Part shown: piece by piece, positions 1-9,412 of the stretch
Position numbering within the stretch: position 1 is the first letter of the stretch
How the letters are laid out: each line of letters opens with the position of its first letter
Origin: Porpolomopsis calyptriformis
Lineage: Eukaryota > Basidiomycota > Agaricomycetes > Agaricales > Hygrophoraceae
Direction: 5' to 3'
Assembly: GCA_951640195.1 (NCBI GenBank)
Contig: OX621163.1
Span: 2,356,001 to 2,420,000 of the forward strand
Length of the DNA: 64,000 bases
Made by a program: the position numbers and the translations under genes
The notes under the pieces: model-generated
What the model was told of the DNA's origin: nothing
Database searches by the model: none
The model's input: only the letters and a program-made list of their open reading frames with translations

Positions 1-1
1 G

Positions 2-1315
2 GTCTCAGGAGTGATATGTGAAAAACTGGGTGGAGCTTCCAAGTTCTGGGGATCTCGATAAGATAAGCAAATCCGATACTTGTTTTAGGATCTTGAATGG
101 TCCAGTTCTTCTATTATCCAGCTTCTTGGCAGGTCGAGTTGTCTTGATGTTTTTGGTATCTAACCAAACCAAATCTCCAACTTTGAAGGAAGGAGCAAGT
201 TTCTGTTTTTGATTGGCATACTTCTTCATTGATTCTGCGGCATGTGATAGTGATTCGCCAGCATTCTTCTGAGCACGCGTGAGACATTCGTGAAAGGTGT
301 TTGCTGCGGGGACGTTACTCAGGGATTCAATAGTGATCGGCAGATAAGGGTGATGGCCATATTCTAAATTGAAGGGTGATTGTGAAGTGGCAGAGTGTTG
401 TCGATTGTTATAAGCGAATTTGGTGGAAGCCAGCCATTCAGACCAGTTGTCTTGTATAAAATTGGTATAGAACCATAGGTAGACTTCGAGTTCTTGGTTC
501 GTTTGTTTGGTCTGACTATTGGTTTCGGGATGATAAGCAGTAGACAGTCCAGATATGGTTCCTAGAAGTTTGTTGAGGGCTTCAGTGAATTTCGATGCAA
601 ATTGAACTCCACGATCAGAAATGATCTTCTTTGGCCATCCATGGTGTTTCCAGATGTGATCACGGAAGAGTCGGGCAGCACCTTCTGATGAAAGATTGGA
701 AGTCATTGGAATAAAGTGGGCACGTTTCGTAAAGCGATTGACGACTACCATCACGGCATCGTATCCAAGTGAGTCAGGTAGTTGAACGATGAGATTGATG
801 GTTATCTTGGTCCATGGTTCAGTAGTGGGGGGTATAGGTTGTAGAAGTCCTGTCAGCTTCGAGGGGTAGTTCTTGTTTTGTTGACAAGCAGGGCAGGGCC
901 GTATGTAGTTAATGACGTCTTGAGAGACACCATCCCAAACAAAGTTTCGGAGCACCAGCTCCTTCATCTTCTCAATGCCAGGGTGTCCAGCATGGGGGTA
1001 GGCATGGGACAGTTGTATTATGTCTGTGCACAAAGATACTTCCTCCAGCACCACAATTCGACCTTCAACATTGCGAACCAACCCATCGGCTTGGTTGCAA
1101 AACAATGAGGTATCCTCGATTTTCTGTGAGATCTCATTCAGTATCAGTAGCTTGAAGCATAATCTTGTGAAAAAGTCCAGTTTCGAAAGTTTGACGATCG
1201 AATTGATCCAGTGATCATTTGCGATTAAAATCTCATTTTCCACCTCGCCTTTACCTCCGTCGAAATAATCCAGGCATCTGGACAATCCATTGGCTTTGTT
1301 CTTTCTCCCTGGGAT
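2..1315 (-). pseudogene. pol: Element B pol, C-terminal part: end of RNase H, H2C2 zinc finger and integrase core
   Basis: Minus-strand reading runs from the connection motif (IPGRKNKANGLSR) through the H2C2 integrase finger (H..H, CPACQQ) and the integrase core to the post-core GPFKILKQ segment. The integrase is dead by substitution. The usual TADLIVELP reads TINLIVQLP (first catalytic D to N). VVVDRFTK reads VVVNRFTK. The TERTNQELE glutamate helix reads TKQTNQELE (catalytic E to K). All three are G-to-A changes on the coding strand. A single-base frameshift near 65-80 puts the LHPVFHISLL segment in another frame. The 5' side of this reading frame continues at 8310 beyond the A1 insertion. 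Confidence 0.9.
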
Positions 1316-1320
1316 GTACT

Positions 1321-1679
1321 TGTCAGAGATATATTTTTTCCTTTTCCTTTGCTTGTCTATTCCCATTTACATCAGACAGTTTACACCAATAGCCGCTTAG
1401 CCACCCAAACTCCGCTTAGTAATACAAGGTGACCAAGCCATATCTATATTTAGTCAACCATCACTCTCCTTATCTACATGACTCATCCATAGTCGTTACG
1501 ACTCACACATAGTCAATATGACTCATACTTAGCTAGTATATAAAGCTAGCAGTAGATAGACTTAGGATAAGTCTGTTTCTTTCGTTAACACCCCAATCAG
1601 TAGTCTTCCAACCCTTTAAAACCCTACACCCAGAGCCTGAAGTAAAACCTTGCAATCAACCCTAGACTGCCGTCTAACA
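1321..1679 (+). repeat. 5' LTR of element A1
   Basis: It begins TGTCAGAGATAT and ends CCGTCTAACA, and is 359 bp like the other four A-family LTRs. U3 holds two perfect TGACTCA boxes (1479-1485 and 1519-1525) and one CGACTCA variant (1499-1505) upstream of a TATATAAA box at 1537-1544. TGACTCA is the Gcn4/AP-1 bZIP core. Use by a host bZIP factor is inference. Confidence 0.95.
1537..1580 (+). promoter_or_regulatory. LTR promoter and self-primer segment of A1
   Basis: TATATAAA lies at 1537-1544. AAGTCTGTTTCT lies at 1569-1580, about 25-30 bp downstream, where the transcript should begin. This 12-mer is the exact reverse complement of the 12 bases directly after the LTR (1680-1691). In Tf1/sushi elements the 5' end of the RNA primes its own reverse transcription in this way. 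Confidence 0.75.
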
Positions 1680-1691
1680 AGAAACAGACTT
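1680..1691 (+). other. Primer-binding site of A1 (self-primed type)
   Basis: AGAAACAGACTT abuts the LTR with no spacer. It pairs over 12/12 bases with LTR positions 1569-1580. It does not begin with TGG, so it does not look like a tRNA-CCA primer site. Confidence 0.75.
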
Positions 1692-1859
1692 CCTTCTTGC
1701 TCACTCCACGCTATACAACCCCTACTCTGTCTGGCCAGTGCTGAAGGTCTTCACCCACGAGATCAATTTCACCACCCAGACATTAACATCGATTAGGCTT
1801 GCTCTCTCCCCTTGTATTCCCGTCAAGCCCCCCAATATCCAACTGCCACCGTTCCACCA

Positions 1860-3281
1860 ATGGTTTTGACTCGTTCATCATCCACTATCCCTCACCCTGC
1901 TATCCCTCTCTCCCAGGAAGGCTCTCTCCCTCCTGCCCCAGCTCCCATCCTCGACGAGACGGTTGACCCTGCCCAAGAAGAAGAAGAACAAGAAGAAGAA
2001 GAACAAGCGGGTCCCTCTCACTCAAAAGGGAAAGGTCGAGCTGAGGACAATGATGAGGATGAAGAAGAAGATCCACGCGTAGCCTTTGAGATCATGAAGC
2101 AGGATTATCAACAATTGCTGCAGGTCCAACAAGACCAAGCGCAAGCGAGTCATAGAATCGAACAACAACTTCAAGTATTGATGGCCAACCTCATAGGCCC
2201 CCAACCTGTCCCTGCCCCTCTTGGGCTATTCCCACAACCTCTCCAAGCACCCCCAGTATTCCCCCAACCTGTCCCTGCCCCTGCCCCTGTCCCTGGCCCT
2301 GCCCCTGCCCCCGCTAAGATCAAAATGAACCCTCCTGACGAATTCTCTGGTGATCCCACCAAGCTCCGCAACTTCCTGCGTCAAGTGAAGTTGAATCATT
2401 GGGGACGACCAGGAATCTCAGAGGCCGACAAGATTATCTATGCCTTGTCGTTTATGATCGGAGGAAATGCAGAACCATGGGCTGAGCGTCAAGTAGACGC
2501 TTACACAATGTTGAACTGGGTTGGTGCCGATTGGGCTGTCTTTGAACAAGCCCTCACCCGAGACTTTGGAGACTTGGACCCCAAGTCAACTGCTCAACTG
2601 AAGATCAAGGACGTCAAGCAGTTCAACAAGAGCGCAGAGGAGTACAACATCAATTTCAATCGATGGGCCCATGATACTGGATACGGACAAGAAGCTTCGG
2701 TGACTTTGTATAAAGATGGACTCAACCCCTCCCTTTTGCGACAGATCTACCTTTCAGATCGTCAACCCACCACCCTCTTTGAATGGCAGTCTCGTGCTGC
2801 AGAACTTGACAGACGACATCGAGAATTCCTGGCTAGAACATCTTCTAAGCCCCAGACTCGTAACACCCGCATCACCAACACCCCCTACCGACAAGGACCA
2901 CCTGCTGGTCCCTCCACCTATTCCAAGCCTGCTGCCCCCAGAATCAAACAAGAAGAAAAGCCTGCTTCACTAGGAGGAATTCCCAAAGGAGCATGTTTCA
3001 ACTGTGGACGATTTGGCCACTTTGCCAGTTCTTGTCCCAATGCTCCTAGGACGAGTACTTCTGGTTCTGGAAGCTGCCCCTTCACCCCAGCAGCTAGAGG
3101 TCGTGGAGGAAAGAAACCCGGTCGAGGAAGAAATGTTCGAGTTCTGGAGACCTCAGCCTCGATTGAGGAGGTCAACTCCAATGAAGATTCTTGTCAAGAC
3201 TTCGAGAAGTGTGGTATCGTCAACTGGGAGCCTAAGAGGAAAGAAGAGCTGAAGAGAGCTTTGGAGAAACAGGGTTTTTGA
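1860..3281 (+). CDS. gag: Gag of element A1
   Basis: This is an intact 473-residue Gag, the structural protein of the virus-like particle. I start at the ATG at 1860 (MVLTRSSS); the frame is open upstream but has no ATG there. In order: an acidic Glu-rich stretch, a Gln-rich coiled segment, a Pro/Ala/Val low-complexity tract (about 2205-2315), the retrotransposon gag fold (PPDEFSGDPTKLRNFL through WAHDTGYGQE), and one CCHC knuckle, CFNCGRFGHFASSC (about 2996-3037). It ends GGT TTT TGA, and pol overlaps in the -1 frame at this point. No internal stop is present, unlike pol. Confidence 0.9.
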   Translation: MVLTRSSSTIPHPAIPLSQEGSLPPAPAPILDETVDPAQEEEEQEEEEQAGPSHSKGKGRAEDNDEDEEEDPRVAFEIMKQDYQQLLQVQQDQAQASHRIEQQLQVLMANLIGPQPVPAPLGLFPQPLQAPPVFPQPVPAPAPVPGPAPAPAKIKMNPPDEFSGDPTKLRNFLRQVKLNHWGRPGISEADKIIYALSFMIGGNAEPWAERQVDAYTMLNWVGADWAVFEQALTRDFGDLDPKSTAQLKIKDVKQFNKSAEEYNINFNRWAHDTGYGQEASVTLYKDGLNPSLLRQIYLSDRQPTTLFEWQSRAAELDRRHREFLARTSSKPQTRNTRITNTPYRQGPPAGPSTYSKPAAPRIKQEEKPASLGGIPKGACFNCGRFGHFASSCPNAPRTSTSGSGSCPFTPAARGRGGKKPGRGRNVRVLETSASIEEVNSNEDSCQDFEKCGIVNWEPKRKEELKRALEKQGF

Positions 3282-6200
3282 ACAGTCCGGACAATAGCTC
3301 GTGCGTTGCGGACTCCTTTTCTATGTGTACCACTACCCCTATGCAATCTATTTCCCAAATTCTTGGTGCACTTGATTCGAGCGAAGAAGCTTTAACCATA
3401 CCCCTTTGGTTGGAAACCACAGACACTGGTAGACGAATTGCTGCCAGTGCATTGATAGACTCTGGCGCCTCTGGATGCTTTATAAACTGGAATTTTGTGC
3501 AGGAGCGCGATATCCCTTTTTATCAATTGGAAGGACCAATCCCCGTGCGGAACGCAGATGGGACAGACAACCGAGGAGGTCCCATCGAATATGCTGTAGA
3601 CCTGTGGATGGAGACGCTGGATTTTCCTAGGGAACGAACCCATTTGGAAGTGACAAATTTAGGAGATATGATACAGGTTATCCTCGGCTACCCGTGGCTC
3701 AAACGTAACGATCCCCTGGTTGACTGGAAGGCTGGAACACTGACTTCATGTCAGACTGTGGCCCCAACCAAGACTTCTCAGGCTGGAGTGATAGTGTCAT
3801 GAGTAGGCTCTACATTGAATGGCGACTCCTATGCCAAGATTATCAGATTGGTCTCACTGGGAGACCATGCAAGACCCACTACCGTGGAGGAAGATATGAA
3901 GAAGTATGTGCCGAAGAAATACTGGAGGCACTGGAAGGTGTTTATGAAGACCACCTTCAATGAACTTCCCCCACGACAACCAGAATTTGACCATGCGATC
4001 GATCTCGAACCTACCTTTAGACCCAAGATCGGAAAGGTGTACAAACTCACTGAGTACGAACAGGGAAAGCTGAATGAATTCCTGGAGGAACAACTTGCAA
4101 GTGGACGAATACGACGATCGAACTCCAAACAAGCTGCCTCCTTCTTCTTTGCTGCCAAAGGTGAAGAAGTTAATGCCCAAGGACAAGATGCTGGACTACG
4201 TCCAATCCAAGACTATCGCTATCTGAATGCTCACACAATCCCAGACGCCTATCCCTTACCTCTCATCTCTGAGATTATTCAACAGACCAAGTTATCAGAA
4301 GCGGAACTGTTCACAGTCATGGATATCCGATGGGGCTTTAACAATATTCGTATCAAAGAAGGAGACGAATGGAAAGGAGCCTTCAACACTCGACGAGGGC
4401 TGTTCGAGCCCACTGTTATGTTCTTTGGAATGCGAAACTCGCCTGCCTCCTTCCAATGAATGATCGATGTTCTCTTCAAAGAGGTTATCGATTCCAAGCA
4501 GGTCCATATCTATATTGACGATATCCTGATCATGGGAAAGGACCTCACTGAACTCACCTATTGGACAGAACGAACTCTAGAGATCATGGAGAAGAACCAA
4601 CTGTCCTGCAAACCCGTCAAGTGCCAGTTTGAGAAAAAGGAAGTGATTTATCTGGGGATGATGATCTCAAAAGGCCACATTGCTATTAACCCCAAGAAGG
4701 TTGAGGCGATCAGAACCTGGCCTATCCCCCAGAAGAAACGAGATCTCCAATCCTTCCTTGGCACTGCCAACTTTTGGCGGAGGTTTATCAAGGATTACTC
4801 CCTGATTGCTCGTCCTCTTAATGAGCTCCTACGAAAGGATCAAGAATGGATTTGGACTCCTAGGCAACAACGTGCTTTTGATACCCTCAAGAATGCGCTT
4901 ACCTCTGCTCCTGTTTTGAGGACCCCGAAGCCAGACCTTCCTTACCTTCTGGAGATGGATGCCTCTGGTGTTGCACTGGGTGCAGTCTTGACCCAGAAAG
5001 AGAATGATGAAGAAGATTGGCATCCCATTGGCTTCTACTCCAAGACCCTCCTCCCAGCTGAACGAAATTACCCCACCTATGACCAAGAGCTTTTGGCCAT
5101 CATATCTGCCTTGAATGAATGGAGATACCTTCTACAAGGGACACGACAGCCTATTATGGTCAAGACTGATAACCAGTCCCTCCAATATTTCATGACCAGT
5201 CATCAACTCTCCAGGCGCCAGGCTAGATGGTCGGAATTTTTGGCTCGCTTTTGGTTCAGAATCAGTTACCAGCCTAGAATCAAGAATAAGGCTGATGGAC
5301 TCTCCAAACGTCCAGATCATTACCCGGAGTCTTATGAGGAGGTGGAGGACAAGGTCCTTCTGCCAAAAGAACTTTTTGTCAATGCGCTTTTCATCAATGC
5401 GATTATCAGTTTATCATCCCCCAACTTTTTATCCAAGCTTTGTTTTCATTCCCCCTTACCTCTCGAGATCATGGCCAAAATTGAAGATCCCTCTTCCGGA
5501 TACACCCACGTAGATGGCATTGTGCGCGATGCTGGAGATCGTATAGTTGTGCCAAAGGACGTATCTTTGCGCACAGAAATTATTCGATTGACCCACGACA
5601 CACCCACTGGTGGCCATCCCGGTATTGAGAAGATGAAGGAATTGCTCCTCCGTAATTACACATGGGAAGGTGCCCCACAAGATATCACCAATTACGTGAA
5701 GTCCTGCCTTGCTTGTCAACAGACCAAGGTTTATCCACAGAAACCCACTGGACTTCTCCAACCGTTACCCCCTCCTACTAAACCGTGGCAACAGATCACT
5801 GCTGATCTTATCGTGGAACTCCCTAACTCAAAAGGATTCGATGCTATTCTAGTTGTGGTGGACAGATTCACCAAACGGGCTCACTTCATCCCAACAACTG
5901 GAAACCTGTCTGCTAAAGGAACTGCTGCGCTATTTCAAGAACATGTCTGGAAGCACCATGGATGGCCAGAGAAGATCATTACTGATCGAGGAACCCAATT
6001 CTCATCGAAGTTTGCTACGTCATTGAATGAACTCCTAGGAACCACTTCTGGGCTTTCTACCGCCTATCACCCCCAAACAGATGGACAAACCGAACGAACC
6101 AATCAAGAGTTAGAGCAGTACATACGGCTCTACACTAACTTCATGCAAGACGATTGGAAAGATTGGTTAGCTCCGGCGGAGTTCGCTTATAACAACCGAG

Positions 6201-6859
6201 AACATTCCTCCACTCACCAATCCCCCTTCTGGCTTGAATATGGCTGACACCCTCACACCCCCTTATCAGTTCCAACCCAAACCTCAAATCCCGATGCCAA
6301 CGAGTTTTACGTGCAGCTTACTAGAGCTAGAGAGAACGCTGAAGAGTCTCTTCAAAAGACCGCTAACTCAATGAAGCTCTATGCCGATTGAAAACGTCAA
6401 AAGGAACCCACGTTTTACGAAGGACAAAGGGTCTGGCTTGATGCCAAGAATTTGAAAACTGGCCGGCCCACAAAGAAACTGGATGTCCGCCAGCTCGGAC
6501 CTTTTATAATTCTAAAACAAGTATCGCCTGTGGCTTACCGACTAAAGCTACCGCTGTCATGGAGGATTCATCCCGTGTTTCACGTTTCGCTACTCAAGGC
6601 TCTAGAAGAGAATCTCGATCTCCACCCCCCGATCGGAGAAGATGATAATCTCCGACCACCTCCAGATGTGATCGAAGGAGAGCCCGAGTATGAAGTGGAA
6701 TGTATTCTCAATCACACCCCAGGAAAATGGAACCGACAATACCTAATCAAGTGGAAAGGCTACCCAATAGAGGCAGCCACCTGGGAACCACGATGGAACC
6801 TCAAGCACGCAAAAGATGTCTTAATGAATTATGAAAAGTCTATTCAAGCGGCGATTTAA
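3278..6859 (+). pseudogene. pol: Pol of A1: protease, RT, RNase H, integrase with chromodomain; four TGA stops
   Basis: One reading frame (about 1190 codons, -1 relative to gag) contains: retropepsin (ALIDSGASG, near 3450-3480); RT with an intact YIDD motif (near 4510); RNase H; H2C2 finger (CLACQQTK); and integrase core with the catalytic set visible (TADLIVELP, ITDRGTQF, TERTNQELE). The end is a chromodomain with the expected YEVE...YLIKWKGYP...TWEP pattern (about 6690-6830). In-frame TGA codons sit at 3800, 4457, 6245 and 6389. At the last three, sister copies have CGA (Arg), so these are single C-to-T changes. Apart from the stops the protein looks complete, so decay is recent. Confidence 0.93.
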
Positions 6860-6973
6860 CTCTCTTTCACAAATACTACCGACATCACGATCGTTGAGCC
6901 TCTTTTTCTCCTTTTCAATCTCCGACGATTATAAGGACTTCCCCTTCCCGACAATCATCAAAAGAAGCACGAA

Positions 6974-7666
6974 ATGCCCCGCCAAGTTCTTTATGCTCGC
7001 AAGTCGACTGGGAGGCGTCCACCTCGAGGGAATCCCACCGCTTCTACCTCCAACCTCCCCCCTGATTCTTCTTCCTCCTCTTCCTCGTCCGACAGTGTCT
7101 TGGTTACCCGATGGTTCAAGAAGCCGAAATGACGTACCGATACTATCGACAAGCCGGGACGAAACCGTAACTACCGAGGGCTCCCCTTTGCCAAGGTCGA
7201 GCACCTATCTGGGTGCCCCGAAACCTATGTCCCTTTTATCTCTGGAGCACGTCGATGCGAACTTAACTATGACCGTCACTGGTACACGTTCGACAAGGAC
7301 AGCAACTTTGACGACAAGAAGAATCAACTCAAAGATTGGCTGGAGGCGTACCAAGTTGGGCGCCAACTTTTGATGGTTATACCGGACCAGGACGAATCCG
7401 ACGTCACCACCCCCACTATCCCCGAAGACCCCATCTCGCACCACATCCATCGTGTCGCCGACCGACTCTATGCTGCCCGAAACGGGTACCGCTCGATGAT
7501 GGATGCCAAGTATGAAAGGATCCTTGACCTGGAGGAGAATGCTGTGATGTGTAGGGAGCTGGCTGAAACTTGGTTGCGACGTGCCCGGGAGTTGGATGGC
7601 CGTTACCACTGGTTTGACCCAGATGGACACCTGCTTCAACCCCCAGTTTATGATGGTGCGACCTAG
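6974..7666 (+). pseudogene. Extra ORF (ORF3) of A1 with a histone H3 tail-like N-terminus
   Basis: This ORF of 231 codons between the pol stop and the 3' LTR belongs to no standard gag-pol domain. Without Met1 it reads PRQVLYARKSTGRRPPRG. In H3 numbering this matches R2, A7, R8, K9, S10, T11, G12, P16 and R17. A Ser-rich linker follows, then an acidic middle and a helical region (YRSMMDAKYERIL, WLRRARELDGRYHWF). One in-frame TGA (7130-7132) interrupts it. Copy A2 has CAA at that codon, so the parent was most likely CGA. The C-family ORF3 shares position, H3-like start and a similar W-R-A...Y helix. I do not recognise the rest. A role in binding chromatin readers is inference. Confidence 0.8.
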
Positions 7667-7910
7667 GGACCGGATGCTGTTTCCGAACGAACAGTATTCC
7701 TTACGCCTCCCTTCTGGATGTGTGGTTAGAGAAGGTGATATCTACTGGAGAGTTGAGGAAAAGTATACCTAGTGGATAGTCTTTGATCCGACAACTATCC
7801 ACTCATCCCTCCTCTTCATCGCTCACCCATCTCATCACCCCTCTACCCACCTCTACCATCCCTTTACACCTCCCCTTGACACCCTTCCTTCGCTTCGAAG
7901 GGTCTCCTCA

Positions 7911-7945
7911 AAATTCGGGACGAATTTCCTTTTTGTGGAGGTGAA
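7911..7945 (+). other. Inverted-repeat box and purine-rich tract before the 3' LTR of A1
   Basis: AAATTCGGGACGAATTT (7911-7927) forms a 7 bp stem. It is followed by T-rich sequence and GTGGAGGTGAA, which directly abuts the LTR and should be the plus-strand primer (polypurine tract). The same palindrome occurs in C1 (20781-20799) and C2 (37905-37923). Confidence 0.65.
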
Positions 7946-8304
7946 TGTCAGAGATATATTTTTTCCTTTTCCTTTGCTCGTCTATTCCCATTTACATCAG
8001 ACAGTTTACACCAATAGCCGCTTAGCCACCCAAACTCCGCTTAGTAATACAAGGTGACCAAGCCATATCTATATTTAGTCAACCATCACTCTCCTTATCT
8101 ACATGACTCATCTATAGTCGTTACGACTCACACGTAGTCAATATGACTCATACTTAGCTAGTATATAAAGCTAGCAGTAGATAGACTTAGGATAAGTCTG
8201 TTTCTTTCGTTAACACCCCAATCAGTAGTCTTCCAACCCTTTAAAACCCTACACCCAGAGCCTGAAGTAAAACCTTGCGATCAACCCTAGACTGCCATCT
8301 AACA
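7946..8304 (+). repeat. 3' LTR of element A1
   Basis: This 359 bp copy nearly matches 1321-1679. The few differences (for example CTTGTC/CTCGTC, CCATAG/CTATAG, GCCGTC/GCCATC) are all C/T or G/A transitions. It is followed by the GTACT target duplication. Confidence 0.95.
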
Positions 8305-8309
8305 GTACT

Positions 8310-8375
8310 CAATTTTGTACTTGTATCTTGCCAAAATCTCTGACCAACAAGCACGTCGTCTGAATAACACATGAG
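8310..8375 (-). pseudogene. pol: Sliver of element B RNase H between two insertions
   Basis: Minus-strand reading gives AHVLFRRRACWSEILARYKY, matching the RNase H tail motif S-RRQARW-EFLARF of the sister elements. It joins in frame to the B fragment at 2-1315 once A1 is removed, and to the fragment at 9413 once the solo LTR is removed. Confidence 0.85.
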
Positions 8376-8379
8376 CAGT

Positions 8380-9408
8380 TATCAGGTGAAATATAAATAC
8401 TTCACTTCTAGGACTACTGGAGTTATACGTCAATCAAGTAGGTCCTAGTTGTTCAGGGGAGATGTGAGTTGATTGGGTAATGATCACTTCCTCCTTTGAT
8501 GGGGCTTGAGTAATCCTTGGCTAGGATGTACAGATGAGCAGGCTATCCAAACTCAATGGATAGTATTGACTGGGAGAGCAAGAATGAAGTCAACGGCTGA
8601 CTTAGAAGAATATGTATCACAGTGAGGTCTCTCCAATAAGGACTGAGACTTAGAGAATGTGATGAATAAGCAGGGGCTGAAGTAAGATAAGATAGTCCTC
8701 GGTGGCTATCTTCAACTTACAGAAATACGTCAAGGGGTGATTCCTAAGTTGGTTCTTAACGTAAGAGGGCTTAGGCGAAATCACACAGGGTATAAGCTTA
8801 ATAGACTAGATTGGATTGGATGTATTGACTACAGACAAGTAGTATCAATAAGGGGTAGTACTAGGTACTGAGTACTAGGGGTGAGTTCAAGGGAAAAGGG
8901 GAAGAGTAGACTAGGGGGAGGGGAGTGGGGTAAAAGTGGGTTAAAAGTGAACTCAATGTGAACTGGTGAAAAGGGGGCCCTTTATATATGTTTGAGAACA
9001 ATGGGCAATGAGAACAATAGGAAATAAGAACAATGGACAAAAGAACAATGAGGAGTTTGAATTGTGACTCACTATGAGTCAGACAATGAGGAGAACAATG
9101 GGGAAGATTAATATGAGTCATAGTGACTCAGAGAACAATGGAGTGATGACAGAACAATAGAGAAATGGGATATGAGTCATTCTGACTCAGAGAACAATGG
9201 GAAGAATTCTATTGTCCATGATAAGATAGCATAAGTAAAGATAGTAGTGTATCTTATCTGAGATAAGATAATGTGTGAAGGACAGTGATATCTTATCTAA
9301 GATAAGACCAGATAAGATAAGATAAAGGATATTTGAGCTATGGATGCTACTTGCTGAATGCATGATCTTTGGTTAAGTTTGATACCAAATCAGTTTGGGA
9401 TCATGACA
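8380..9408 (-). repeat. Solo LTR (family H), about 1.03 kb, inside element B
   Basis: On the minus strand it starts TGTCATGATCCC at 9408 and ends near 8380 with TGATA, probably a decayed TGACA. A 4 bp duplication CAGT flanks it (8376-8379 and 9409-9412). Removing the block plus one CAGT rejoins the RNase H reading frame with the expected seven residues between LKYF and RR. No coding sequence is visible. TATATAAA lies on the minus strand at 8981-8988. No second copy is present in the window, so the family is unnamed here. Confidence 0.78.
8981..9345 (-). promoter_or_regulatory. Repeat-rich U3 enhancer of solo LTR H
   Basis: Upstream of the minus-strand TATA (8981-8988) lie eight AACAATG/A motifs (8997, 9013, 9029, 9044, 9094, 9134, 9153, 9193). 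Six TGACTCA or TGAGTCA boxes follow (9065, 9075, 9114, 9124, 9173, 9183), then a GATAAG-rich stretch (about 9225-9330). AACAATG is the HMG-box/SOX core, TGACTCA the bZIP core and GATAAG the GATA-factor core. Binding by fungal factors is inference. Confidence 0.6.
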
Positions 9409-9412
9409 CAGT

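Larger units (their letters stand above)
1321..8304 (+). mobile_element. Complete Ty3/gypsy chromovirus A1, 6984 bp
   Basis: Two 359 bp LTRs (1321-1679 and 7946-8304) with TGTCA...TAACA ends enclose gag, pol and an extra ORF. The 5 bp target duplication GTACT is perfect on both sides (1316-1320 and 8305-8309). It landed inside the RNase H-integrase joint of element B on the opposite strand. The LTRs differ by only a handful of C/T changes, so insertion is fairly recent, but pol already carries four in-frame TGA codons. Relatives in this window: A2 (32923-56543) and a solo LTR (46839-47197). Confidence 0.96.

Noticed and set aside
1321..1366. N-terminal residues of the minus-strand integrase ORF starting at 1366
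   Set aside because: These codons lie in the A1 LTR. The true reading continues at 8310 beyond the insertion.
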